Shown here: positions 16,625 through 25,682 of the stretch, in pieces
Numbering within the stretch: the first letter of the stretch is position 1
Layout of the letters: every line of letters starts with the position of its first letter
NCBI RefSeq assembly: GCF_009617895.1
Contig: NZ_BLAW01000001.1
Location: forward strand, 239,001-303,000
DNA from: Prolixibacter sp. SD074
GTDB taxonomy: Bacteria; Bacteroidota; Bacteroidia; Bacteroidales; Prolixibacteraceae
Direction: 5' to 3'
Length of the DNA: 64,000 nt
The notes under the pieces: model-generated
Told to the model about the DNA's origin: nothing
Databases searched by the model: none
The model's input: the letters and a program-made list of their open reading frames with translations, nothing else
Position numbers and translations under genes: made by a program

Positions 16625-18679
16625 ATGAAGCAAGTTATCTGTTATATGAGCTTGTTATTGTTTCTATCATTCAGTTTTTCAGGCTGTAACGATAGGAAAG
16701 ATAGCTCCAATGTCCAAGTAATTACCAAACCTGTAACGAGTGCTCAAAATGCTTTTTATCCCGGTAATCGGAAACCATTGGTTCCTGCATCATTTATCAA
16801 ATTACCGCTAGGAAGCATCCATCCGAAGGGGTGGATTTTGAAATGGCTTGAACTTCAAAAGAATGGGTTATGCGGGCATTTAGGAGAGATTAGTGCCTGG
16901 CTCGAAAAAGACAATAACGCCTGGTTATCAGAAGGAGGCGATCATGGTTGGGAGGAGGTACCCTATTGGCTTCGCGGTTACTCCGATATGGCTTTTATAT
17001 TTGACGATCCAGCCATGAAAAAGGAGACGATGATTTGGATAAATGCGATTCTCAAGAGTCAAAAGGAAAATGGCTGGTTTGGGCCGGAAGTTCGCTCGGA
17101 CAATGGCAATCTGGATTTTTGGCCTAACATGGTTGTATTGTTCATGTTGCAGAATTATTATGAATATACCCACGACGTACGTGTTATTCCCTTCATGACG
17201 AAATATTTCCGATTCGAGTTGACTGTACCGGATAAAGAGTTTCTTTCCAGCTATTGGGAAAACAGCAGAGGCGGGGATAATTTGTATAGTGTTTACTGGC
17301 TTTACAATCTCACCGGAGACAAGTTCCTGCTGGATCTCGCCCGGAAAATTCATCTTAATACTGCGAACTGGGAACAGGAATCAACGCTTCCAAACTGGCA
17401 CAATGTGAATATTGCCGAATGCTTCCGTGAGCCTGCAACCTACTATATGCAAACAGGTGACTCGGCGGATTTAAAGGCAACATACAATGATTACTTCTTG
17501 GTTCGCCGGACCTTCGGACAGGTTCCCGGAGGGATGTTCGGTGCAGATGAGAATGCCCGAATGGGTTATGTCGACCCGAGACAGGGAACAGAAACTTGCG
17601 GCTTTGCTGAGCAGATGACTTCAGACGGCATATTAACACGAATTACCGGAGACCCGATGTGGGCAGATAATTGTGAGGATGTACTTTTCAACAGTTTTCC
17701 GGCTGCTTTTACGCCCGATATGAAAGCGCTTCGTTATATTACCTGTCCTAATCAGGTTACCGCTGATGACAAAAATCATTCACCTGGTATTGCGAATAAC
17801 GGTCCTTTCCTGGCAATGAACCCGTTCAGTAGCCGATGTTGCCAGCACAACCATGGTCATGCACTTCCGTATTATCTGGAGAACCTGGTGATGGCGAGTA
17901 ATGACAATGGTTTGGCGGCAGTTATGTATAACGCCTGTGTAACCAAGGTCAAGGTTGGTGACGGAACTGAGTTGACACTCACTGAGGACACCCGTTACCC
18001 CTTTGAACAGGAGGTGCGTTTTACACTGAATACACCTCAAAAAGTGAGTTTCCCGATTTATTTGCGGATCCCCGGATGGTGTGAACAAGCTTCGGTTCAG
18101 ATCAATGGAATGCAGGTAAAGGCTAATGCGTTTCCCGATACCTTCATTCGGATTGACCGGGAATGGAGCAACAATGATCAAATCAGGCTTGAATTGCCCA
18201 TGAGACTGTCATGTCGTACCTGGCAGGTTAATCAGAATAGTGTTTCTGTAAACTACGGTCCTTTGACATTTTCATTGAAAATAGCTGAAGAATACAAGAA
18301 GATTAGTAACATAAAATCTGCCATTGGTGATTCCAAATGGCAGAAAACAGCAGATCCTAATAAATGGCCGGCCTATAAAATTGAACCTGTTAGCCCGTGG
18401 AATTATGGATTAGTGTTGGACAAAAACAGTCTTTCCGCGTCAATGAAAATTGTTCATAAGAAGTGGCCGAAGGATAATTTCCCATTTACACCATCTAATG
18501 TTCCAATTGAAATTCAGGCAAAAGGGCAGCGAATTCCCACCTGGGGTATCGATCAATATGGATTGGTAGCGGTGCTACCTTTTTATCCGGTTAAAGTTCA
18601 AACACCGGTCGAAAATATCACATTGATACCTATGGGGGCAGCACGTCTGCGTATCTCGGCATTTCCCTCGTTGAATTAG
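16625..18679 (+). CDS. GH127-like beta-L-arabinofuranosidase lipoprotein
   Basis: Exported glycoside hydrolase of 684 aa, lipoprotein Cys at 21 (SFSGCND). The (alpha/alpha)6 barrel of the DUF1680/GH127 group is recognised by WEEVPYWLRGY near 109-119, GTETCGFAEQM at 321-331 and SRCCQHNHGH at 403-412. GH127 enzymes use a zinc-bound Cys nucleophile held by a Glu and further Cys residues. Glu323 and the Cys405-Cys406 pair fit that site, with Cys325 a possible further ligand. Characterised members remove terminal beta-L-arabinofuranose, which suits a pectin- or arabinogalactan-type target. The exact subfamily among GH127 and its relatives is uncertain. It begins the long enzyme array that runs to 29103. 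Confidence 0.85.
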   Translation: MKQVICYMSLLLFLSFSFSGCNDRKDSSNVQVITKPVTSAQNAFYPGNRKPLVPASFIKLPLGSIHPKGWILKWLELQKNGLCGHLGEISAWLEKDNNAWLSEGGDHGWEEVPYWLRGYSDMAFIFDDPAMKKETMIWINAILKSQKENGWFGPEVRSDNGNLDFWPNMVVLFMLQNYYEYTHDVRVIPFMTKYFRFELTVPDKEFLSSYWENSRGGDNLYSVYWLYNLTGDKFLLDLARKIHLNTANWEQESTLPNWHNVNIAECFREPATYYMQTGDSADLKATYNDYFLVRRTFGQVPGGMFGADENARMGYVDPRQGTETCGFAEQMTSDGILTRITGDPMWADNCEDVLFNSFPAAFTPDMKALRYITCPNQVTADDKNHSPGIANNGPFLAMNPFSSRCCQHNHGHALPYYLENLVMASNDNGLAAVMYNACVTKVKVGDGTELTLTEDTRYPFEQEVRFTLNTPQKVSFPIYLRIPGWCEQASVQINGMQVKANAFPDTFIRIDREWSNNDQIRLELPMRLSCRTWQVNQNSVSVNYGPLTFSLKIAEEYKKISNIKSAIGDSKWQKTADPNKWPAYKIEPVSPWNYGLVLDKNSLSASMKIVHKKWPKDNFPFTPSNVPIEIQAKGQRIPTWGIDQYGLVAVLPFYPVKVQTPVENITLIPMGAARLRISAFPSLN

Positions 18680-18848
18680 TTTGATAATATGTGCCTGGTT
18701 TAGGAATAATGAATGAAACCAATCCCTTGGTTAAAACAGTTGTAACGTTTCATTTATTCTGTAAGTAAGATTTGCGATTTGAGAAAAATAGAGGAACATA
18801 ATATTTTGTTTTTTATTCTGCTCCTCGGGTAAAGCTATTTAATAACTA

Positions 18849-19928
18849 ATGATGAAAAATAAACTATTAGTCATTATGTTTCTGGAACTTGTATCTTTTA
18901 CAGGTTGTGGAAAGTCAGAAATATCTGCTGAACCACAGGTAAAAAATACATTTGCGAACCCCGTTTGGGACGGGGCAGACCCTTGGATGATCAAGCATGG
19001 AGACCATTATATTTACTGTTACTCTGTTAATAATGCGATCGTCGTTTCGCGCTCAAAATATATGACGCGCCGGGGCAAATTAAAAGCAATATGGCGTGCA
19101 CCCTCAAGCGGATGGAACAGTAACTGTGTCTGGGCTCCCGAAATCCATTTTATAAATGGGCATTGGTACGTTTATTATGCTGCCGGTGTTTCCGGACCGC
19201 CTTTTATTCATCAGCGGACAGGAGTGCTGCGTTCAGCTACAGATGATGTTTTCAGCGATTATAAGGATATGGGAATGCTCTATACCGGCGATAATCCGGG
19301 TACTCCTGCCAGCAACATCTGGGCGATCGATATGACTGTACTTGAATACCGGGGAAAGCTATACGCGGTTTGGTCGGGATGGAACAAGCAGGTGGATACT
19401 GATGCGACTCCTCAAAATTTATACATAGCGGAAATGGAGAATCCTTATACGATGAAGGGGAAACGTGTACTGTTATCATCTCCGGAAGAAAGCTGGGAGA
19501 CCGGTGGCCCTCTTAATCTGAACGAAGGGCCGGAAATACTGAAACACGGCGACCATATCTTTATTGTCTATTCGTGCCGTGAATCCTGGTTGGTCGATTA
19601 TCGTTTGGGAATGTTACAACTAATAAATCCTGACGGTAACGTACTCGATCCTTCCAATTGGAAGAAAAAAGGTCCGGTATTTCAGGGAACTTCGACGGTT
19701 TATGGGGTAGGACATTGTTCTTTTGTAAAATCACCCGATGGGACTGAGGACTGGATTGTTTATCATTCGAAGAAGAGTTCCTCTCCAGGGTGGGAACGCG
19801 ATGTTCGTATGCAACCCTTTACCTGGAATGCCGATGGAACTCCTGATTTTGGAACACCTGTTCCAGCCGGACAGGAAATAAACAGACCATCGGGCGAGGT
19901 TGAAGTTGAACAAGCAGAAATCAAATAA
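18849..19928 (+). CDS. GH43-family glycosidase lipoprotein (probable arabinofuranosidase type)
   Basis: Five-bladed beta-propeller hydrolase of 359 aa. The lipoprotein signal ends at Cys20 (FTGCGKS). Blade 1 carries the catalytic base in DGADPWMI (Asp44). The pKa-modulating Asp is likely in NIWAIDMTV and the general acid Glu in NEGPEIL, the usual order for GH43. WAPEIHFINGHWYVYY is a typical blade motif. Characterised relatives act on alpha-L-arabinofuranosyl or beta-xylosyl residues. The next gene starts 3 bp after its stop, so they are cotranscribed. The gap before it (18680-18848) holds only a weak hairpin (AACCAA/TTGGTT, 18717-18732). Confidence 0.88.
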   Translation: MMKNKLLVIMFLELVSFTGCGKSEISAEPQVKNTFANPVWDGADPWMIKHGDHYIYCYSVNNAIVVSRSKYMTRRGKLKAIWRAPSSGWNSNCVWAPEIHFINGHWYVYYAAGVSGPPFIHQRTGVLRSATDDVFSDYKDMGMLYTGDNPGTPASNIWAIDMTVLEYRGKLYAVWSGWNKQVDTDATPQNLYIAEMENPYTMKGKRVLLSSPEESWETGGPLNLNEGPEILKHGDHIFIVYSCRESWLVDYRLGMLQLINPDGNVLDPSNWKKKGPVFQGTSTVYGVGHCSFVKSPDGTEDWIVYHSKKSSSPGWERDVRMQPFTWNADGTPDFGTPVPAGQEINRPSGEVEVEQAEIK

Positions 19929-19931
19929 TTT

Positions 19932-21689
19932 ATGATTGCAATGAACACATATCATTTTTTCTTATTGCTATATGTTTTTTTTGGACTGGTTGTTTCCTGT
20001 TCCAATAATTCTGTCGGGGAAGTGTTGCAGGAGCCGTTGACCAAACCAAATATTGATGGAATCAGGATCGACTGGGATTATAGTACGATGGTTAAAATCG
20101 CACCTGCTGTCGGACACAATGAGGTATATTGTGGTTATGCACGTTTGGAACAGATTCATGACGGGAACTTAGCTTGTGTTTATGAAACTTCTTCGGGAAA
20201 TGTAGAATTGGTATTTAGCTATGATTCAGGAAAGACCTGGAGCACCCCTCAAATTGTTTTTAGAACAGAAAATAATATTAGTATGGCAGTTCCTGATATT
20301 ATTGAATTGAGCGACCACTCGATTCTTGTTGCCTGCAATCCTCGACCACGTAAGGCCTACACAGATGATCGGAAATTTGGAATTAAAGTAAAAAGAAGTG
20401 TAGATGGTGGAAAGAGTTGGGGAGATGAAAAGCTGATTTATGAAGCTCAGTCAACATTTAACGACGGCTGTTGGGAGCCATCTTTTGTTCAACTTCCCAG
20501 TGGTGAAGTGCAATTATATTTTTCAAATGAGGGAATATATACGTCATCTGATGAACAGAATATTTCGATTTTCAGATCAATGGATTCAGGAAAGACATGG
20601 ACGAAAGAGCCAGAGATAGTAGGATTCAGAAAAAATAGACGGGACGGAATGCCGGTTCCACTTGTACTTCAGGATAAAGGTGAAATTTTAGTTTCTGTTG
20701 AAGACAACAAACAAGGAGAATTCAAACCTACCATCTACCACGAGAAGCTCTCAAAGAATTGGGCTGACGGGGTTATTTCGGGCGATGATCCCCGAAGAGA
20801 TTATCAACCATTGGATGAGTTGCTTCCGGATGAAATATCTGCCGGTGCCCCGTTTATAGTCAGGCTTAAAAGTGGCGAGGTCCTACTCTCATATCAGTCA
20901 ACCTGGAACCGAAGTGATAGTTGGGACAGGGCATGTATGGTCGTAGAAGTGGGAACGGATGATGGCACCCGGTTCAGAAATAGGAGTGTCCCGTTTACCG
21001 TGCCAATAAATAAATCGGGCTTGTGGAATTCCCTTTTAGTAATAAACGATGGAACGGTCCCCGTGGCCCTGACATCGACCAATGCGTATTCAACAAATTC
21101 AACGGAGGTCTGGATGATTAAAGGACACGTCATTCCTGAATTTTCCGTTCCTGTTGGTACCATTTCTGTGGATGGACAATTGACCGAAGGGTGTTGGCAA
21201 GGCGAATGGCCTTATTTTATCGGGCAGAAAAGCAAAACACGGATGAAAGCAACGGTTTGCGCCGATGATCATTACCTGTATTTGGCTTCCAAAATTGATA
21301 ATCTTGAACAGGTGAACGGCTCTGCTGGTGGAATTTCCTGTCAGGTGGACATCGCGCGAAAAGGTTACGAAAAGCCTCATCACGGAATTTTTACATTTCA
21401 CTTTAATTTGGACCGGAGTCTAAAAATAGAGGAGGGGGATTATGGAACATGGAAAGAGTTAGATGTTCCCGGTTCAATTCAATACAAGGTCAGGCAAAAG
21501 GAAAATTCTTATGTGATTGAAGCCGCCATTCCCAAAGCTTTTTTTAAGAATGGATTGCCGCAAGGAAATACCGTTGGCATTAATTTCTTGTTGAACTATA
21601 ATTTACTACCAGGCCATATTACAGAAGAATCGATTTCGGGAAATGATAAAAATGCGCCTTATACATGGTGTCCAATTTTAATGAATTAA
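19932..21689 (+). CDS. sialidase-like BNR-repeat protein with C-terminal CBM9-like domain
   Basis: Exported protein of 585 aa. Signal peptide with lipidation Cys near residue 23 (FGLVVSCSNN); the second ATG at 19941 is an equally good start. The central part (about 60-380) is a six-bladed propeller of the sialidase/neuraminidase fold with Asp-box motifs SYDSGKTW (96-103), SVDGGKSW (156-163) and SMDSGKTW (about 216-223). The C-terminal part (about 395-585) starts ISVDGQLTEGCWQGEW and resembles CBM9-like/DOMON carbohydrate-binding domains. No sialic acid catabolism genes are nearby, so a non-sialic substrate is likely. It lies 3 bp after the GH43 gene. Confidence 0.83.
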   Translation: MIAMNTYHFFLLLYVFFGLVVSCSNNSVGEVLQEPLTKPNIDGIRIDWDYSTMVKIAPAVGHNEVYCGYARLEQIHDGNLACVYETSSGNVELVFSYDSGKTWSTPQIVFRTENNISMAVPDIIELSDHSILVACNPRPRKAYTDDRKFGIKVKRSVDGGKSWGDEKLIYEAQSTFNDGCWEPSFVQLPSGEVQLYFSNEGIYTSSDEQNISIFRSMDSGKTWTKEPEIVGFRKNRRDGMPVPLVLQDKGEILVSVEDNKQGEFKPTIYHEKLSKNWADGVISGDDPRRDYQPLDELLPDEISAGAPFIVRLKSGEVLLSYQSTWNRSDSWDRACMVVEVGTDDGTRFRNRSVPFTVPINKSGLWNSLLVINDGTVPVALTSTNAYSTNSTEVWMIKGHVIPEFSVPVGTISVDGQLTEGCWQGEWPYFIGQKSKTRMKATVCADDHYLYLASKIDNLEQVNGSAGGISCQVDIARKGYEKPHHGIFTFHFNLDRSLKIEEGDYGTWKELDVPGSIQYKVRQKENSYVIEAAIPKAFFKNGLPQGNTVGINFLLNYNLLPGHITEESISGNDKNAPYTWCPILMN

Positions 21690-21718
21690 AAAGTATCAGT
21701 AATAATTAACTAATCCTT

Positions 21719-22816
21719 ATGAAAAAACAAGTTTATTTTCTCTTTGTAGCTACTATTCTGATGTTTACATCTTGCCAAAGTCCTAATAGAAAGGAAAAAG
21801 ATACAAAATTAGCAATAAACAGGTGGATGGTTGAGCAGGCACAAGACTGGCAGGACGAGAACAATTGGCTGCGAGGTTGTGATTTTATTCCCAGTACGGC
21901 TATTAATCAGCTGGAAATGTGGCAGGCAGCGACCTTTGATACAACCACCATTGATCGGGAGTTGAGATGGGCTGAGGATATTGGTATGAACTGTATGCGT
22001 GTGTACCTGCATCACCTGGCATGGCAAGAAGATAAGACAGGGTTTAAAGACCGAATGAACCAGTACCTGACAATTGCTCACCGACATGGCATCAAAACGA
22101 TTTTTGTATTCTTCGACGATTGCTGGAACGCAACCTATCATGCAGGCAAACAGCCGGATCCGAAACCGGGGGTTCACAATTCAGGCTGGGTTCGCGACCC
22201 TGGCGATTTATTATACCAGGATTCGAGACTTGTGGATACGCTGAAGGTTTATGTACATGATGTATTGACAACATTTAAGAATGACAAGCGTGTTGCGATG
22301 TGGGATTTATACAATGAGCCGGGTAATTCAGGATATGGAAACAGGTCACTTCCTTTGCTGGAAAAAGTATTTCAGTGGGGATGGGAGGTAAGACCAAGTC
22401 AGCCTCTGACTGCCGGAGTATGGAACCGCTCCTTGTACCGGTTAAACACTTATCAGGTTAATCATTCCGATATTGTAACCTACCATAACTATGAAGGTCC
22501 TGAAAATCATCAAGCCGCGATTGACACGTTGAAAGCGTATGGCCGTCCTCTTGTTTGCACAGAGTATATGGCAAGGCGCAACAACAGTTTATTTAAGAAT
22601 ATCATGCCATTGCTGAAGAGAGAGCACATCGGCGCTATCAACTGGGGTCTGGTTACCGGCAAAACCAATACAAAATATGCGTGGGATGAACCGGTTCCCG
22701 ATGGTTCAGAACCCAAACTATGGTTTCACGATATATTCCGCCAGGACGGAACACCATACAAGCAAGATGAGGTCGATCTGATCATGAGCCTAACGAAAAG
22801 CAACCAAGACATCTGA
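21719..22816 (+). CDS. GH5-like (clan GH-A) glycoside hydrolase lipoprotein
   Basis: TIM-barrel hydrolase of 365 aa with lipoprotein Cys19 (MFTSCQS). Clan GH-A features are FIPSTAINQLEMWQ on an early strand, MNCMRVYLHHLAWQ, the acid/base in MWDLYNEPGN (Glu200) and the nucleophile in LVCTEYMARR (Glu282). Homologs are often annotated as cellulase-family or 1,4-beta-xylanase, but the substrate cannot be read from this sequence. It follows the BNR protein after 29 bp and precedes the sulfatase by 70 bp. It would act as an endo- or exo-enzyme on the backbone or a side chain of the same glycan. Confidence 0.85.
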   Translation: MKKQVYFLFVATILMFTSCQSPNRKEKDTKLAINRWMVEQAQDWQDENNWLRGCDFIPSTAINQLEMWQAATFDTTTIDRELRWAEDIGMNCMRVYLHHLAWQEDKTGFKDRMNQYLTIAHRHGIKTIFVFFDDCWNATYHAGKQPDPKPGVHNSGWVRDPGDLLYQDSRLVDTLKVYVHDVLTTFKNDKRVAMWDLYNEPGNSGYGNRSLPLLEKVFQWGWEVRPSQPLTAGVWNRSLYRLNTYQVNHSDIVTYHNYEGPENHQAAIDTLKAYGRPLVCTEYMARRNNSLFKNIMPLLKREHIGAINWGLVTGKTNTKYAWDEPVPDGSEPKLWFHDIFRQDGTPYKQDEVDLIMSLTKSNQDI

Positions 22817-22886
22817 TTTTGTAATACTGGAAAATGGTGTTATGGTAGGAGCCGTTTAATTTTTTCGGGATAAAAAATACTGTATA

Positions 22887-24512
22887 ATGAATCATCTAAA
22901 AACAATACCGTTGTTAGCGCTTGGGGGGCTGATATTCTCCGGGTGCACCAGTGATACTAAAAAGGTGGATCATCCAAACATCCTGCTGATCATGCTGGAT
23001 GACTCTGGTTATTCCGATTTGGGTTGCTATGGAGGGGAGATTCAAACCCCGAATATCAATCAGTTGGCATCTAAGGGAGTCCGTTTTACCCAGATGCATA
23101 ACTGTGCGCGCTGCTGTCCCACGCGTGCTTCCCTGCTGACCGGGCTTTATGCCCAGACCGCCGGAATTAACGGGATGGGTGTTAACCTTAACCGGAATGC
23201 GGCAACGATTGCGGAGGTATTAAAGGATAATGGGTATCATACAGGCATGGCCGGGAAGTGGCATCTGTCGCAAACCAAACCACTGCCGAACCATAATGAG
23301 CAGCTCCGCTGGCTGGCCCACCGGACTGACCACGGTCCGTTTGCACCATTGTGGAGCTACCCGTGTAACCGGGGCTTCGAGGAGCACTGGGGGGTAATTT
23401 GGGGTGTGGTCGATTACTATGATCCCTTCAGCTTGGTACACAATGAGGAGCCCATCAAAACGGTTCCTGACACCTTCTACATGACAGACTTTATCACACA
23501 GAAGTCTATCGAGATGCTGGACAGTTACCGGAAGGACAACAGGCCTTTCTTTTTGTACGTAGCAGAAGATGCGCCGCATTGGCCGTTGATGGCCCCGGAA
23601 AAAGATATTGCCAAATACCAGGATACCTACAAGGATGGGTGGGAAGTATTACGCAGGGAGCGTTACCGAAGGATGGTTCAGATGGGACTGATAGACAGTA
23701 CTACATACCCGTTACCAGCGAACTCCTCGGGACGGAGTTGGGCAGACTGTAAGAAGAAGGCCTATGAATCGGCCTGTATGTCAGTCCACGCCGCCATGGT
23801 GGACCACGTCGACCAGGGAGTGGGAAAAATCATTGCCGCGTTGAAGAAGAACGGTCAGTATGAGAATACGATCATTTTTGTGTTGTCGGATAACGGGGCA
23901 TCATACGAGCGTGGATATCCGCCTGGCTTTGACCGTCCCGGGTTCACCCGCGACTCAACGATTATCGAATATAACTCGGATCATCCGGGGACGGAAACCA
24001 CGTGGGACTACATTGGACGAGCCTGGGCCAGTGCCTCGAATACGCCTTTTCGTTACTGGAAGAAGGAGTCGTATGAAGGAGGCAGCGCCACACCATTTAT
24101 CATACATTGGCCGGCCAGGCTTAGTGGACTTGCCGGTACGTTGAATCGCGGAGTCGCACATGTGATCGATATCCTGCCGACCTGCCTGGACGTGGCCGGG
24201 GCGGCTTACCCCGATAGCATCAATGGAGAGAAAACCCCCAAACTGGAAGGGAAGAGCCTGATGCCGCTGATACTGGCAAAAACGAAGGTGCTGCATGATA
24301 CGTTGTACTGGGAGCATGAAGGGGGGCGGGCCATTCGTATTGGTGACTGGAAGATGTCGGCACTTCCCCGTCATCACTGGGAGCTGTTTAATCTTACTTC
24401 AGATCACACAGAGACGCATGATCTGTCTGCAAAGTATCCCGAGAAGGTCAAAGAGATGAATCAAGCCTGGGAAAAATGGGCCGTATCGGAAGGAATAATC
24501 TCTGGACAGTAA
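22887..24512 (+). CDS. arylsulfatase-type sulfatase (S1 family), Cys-type
   Basis: Exported sulfatase of 541 aa that removes sulfate esters, probably from carbohydrate. Lipoprotein signal to Cys20 (IFSGCTS). NILLIMLDDSGYSDLGCYGG (31-50) supplies the first calcium-binding Asp pair. The formylglycine motif C-x-P-x-R is at 76-80 in CCPTRASLLTG, so Cys76 must be converted by a formylglycine-generating enzyme encoded elsewhere. GMAGKWHLS and FVLSDNGASYERG are later active-site motifs. Its presence indicates a sulfated glycan substrate for region 1. A hairpin terminator follows at 24599. Confidence 0.94.
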   Translation: MNHLKTIPLLALGGLIFSGCTSDTKKVDHPNILLIMLDDSGYSDLGCYGGEIQTPNINQLASKGVRFTQMHNCARCCPTRASLLTGLYAQTAGINGMGVNLNRNAATIAEVLKDNGYHTGMAGKWHLSQTKPLPNHNEQLRWLAHRTDHGPFAPLWSYPCNRGFEEHWGVIWGVVDYYDPFSLVHNEEPIKTVPDTFYMTDFITQKSIEMLDSYRKDNRPFFLYVAEDAPHWPLMAPEKDIAKYQDTYKDGWEVLRRERYRRMVQMGLIDSTTYPLPANSSGRSWADCKKKAYESACMSVHAAMVDHVDQGVGKIIAALKKNGQYENTIIFVLSDNGASYERGYPPGFDRPGFTRDSTIIEYNSDHPGTETTWDYIGRAWASASNTPFRYWKKESYEGGSATPFIIHWPARLSGLAGTLNRGVAHVIDILPTCLDVAGAAYPDSINGEKTPKLEGKSLMPLILAKTKVLHDTLYWEHEGGRAIRIGDWKMSALPRHHWELFNLTSDHTETHDLSAKYPEKVKEMNQAWEKWAVSEGIISGQ

Positions 24513-24598
24513 AATACGGCTACGCTCTCGTAGTTTATCAATAAATTATTCTGTAAACCAAACATGTAGTGCGTTTTCTTTTCATAGATATTGGAAAA

Positions 24599-24624
24599 AT
24601 GGCCCCTATTTGAGGAGGGGCCAT
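24599..24624 (+). terminator. hairpin terminator after sulfatase
   Basis: ATGGCCCCT (24599-24607) and AGGGGCCAT (24616-24624) form a perfect 9-bp GC-rich stem with an 8-nt loop. The following tract (CTTGAAAAGTTTT) is only modestly T-rich. Confidence 0.6.
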
Positions 24625-24659
24625 CTTGAAAAGTTTTCAGGAAGTAAAAAGTTTAGACT

Positions 24660-25622
24660 ATGGCGAGATTATTTAGTATCCTGTTTGTTTCAGCATTGCT
24701 GCAATGTTTAAACGCCCTTACAGCTTTGGCGGGGAAGCCTGTAAAAATGGGGGATCCGTTTATTTTAAACGACCGGGGAACCTACTATATGTACGGCACT
24801 TCAGATGCTCAGAAGGGGATAAAGGTATACCGGTCAAAAAATTTAAAGGACTGGACAGGGCCCGTAGGGACAACCGGAGGTTTTGCGCTGGTAAAAGATG
24901 ACGTTTGGGGCGGGAAAGGGTTCTGGGCTCCTGAAGTATATTATTTGAATAACCGGTATTATATGTTCTTCTGCGCCGAAGAGCACATTGCTGTGGCTAC
25001 AAGCGATAATCCTCTCGGGCCGTTTGTGCAGCAAGTAAAAAAGCCCCTGATTTCGACAAAAGCAATTGATCCCCATCTGTTTATCGACAATGGACATAAA
25101 TATCTTTACTATGTGGCATTTACCAACGGAAACGTAATTTGGAGGTGTGAGCTGAATGATGACCTTCAATCCGTTAAAGCAAATACCGTTCAGAAATGCT
25201 TTGGGGCCTCTCAGAAATGGGAATTAAGTAAGAAGAATCCTGTTGCCAGGGTGAATGAAGGCCCCTATATGCTTAAACACAATAGTAACTACTATTTGGT
25301 TTATTCGGCCAATCATTTTGCCAACCCTGATTATAGCATCGGCTATGCAACGTCATCAAAGCCGACCGGTCCCTGGACAAAATACAAAGGAAACCCCATT
25401 GTTTCATCAACTGATAAGATAACCGGTCCCGGGCATTGTGGCTTCTTCAAAGACCGGAAGGGTAAACTGTACATTGTTTATCATTCCCATTTCAGTGCTA
25501 CACAACTCCGTCCCCGTATTGTACATATTAATCGGTGTAAATTTATTCCAAACCCGGACGGAGGACCTGATCTGCTGAAAATAATGCAACCGGAAATAAA
25601 GGTTCGACATCGTAAACAGTAA
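24660..25622 (+). CDS. GH43-family glycosidase
   Basis: Five-bladed propeller of 320 aa with an N-terminal signal peptide (core FSILFVSALLQCLNALTALAG). The catalytic base is Asp32 in KMGDPFIL. KAIDPHLFIDNG supplies the second Asp and VNEGPYMLKH the general acid Glu. GPGHCGFFKDRKGKLYIVYHSH is a typical late-blade motif. It is clearly different from the GH43 at 18849, so it probably cuts another arabinose- or galactose-containing linkage. The GH2 gene follows 60 bp downstream. Confidence 0.9.
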   Translation: MARLFSILFVSALLQCLNALTALAGKPVKMGDPFILNDRGTYYMYGTSDAQKGIKVYRSKNLKDWTGPVGTTGGFALVKDDVWGGKGFWAPEVYYLNNRYYMFFCAEEHIAVATSDNPLGPFVQQVKKPLISTKAIDPHLFIDNGHKYLYYVAFTNGNVIWRCELNDDLQSVKANTVQKCFGASQKWELSKKNPVARVNEGPYMLKHNSNYYLVYSANHFANPDYSIGYATSSKPTGPWTKYKGNPIVSSTDKITGPGHCGFFKDRKGKLYIVYHSHFSATQLRPRIVHINRCKFIPNPDGGPDLLKIMQPEIKVRHRKQ

Positions 25623-25682
25623 TCTACAGGTATAGCTTACCTGCATCTCAAAGGGAATACAAACGAAGAAGATAATTTAACT

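Noticed and set aside
18717-18736. GGTTAAAA near 18729 as a second regulator site
   Set aside because: A single reversed 8-mer inside a small hairpin, without phased partners; chance is sufficient.
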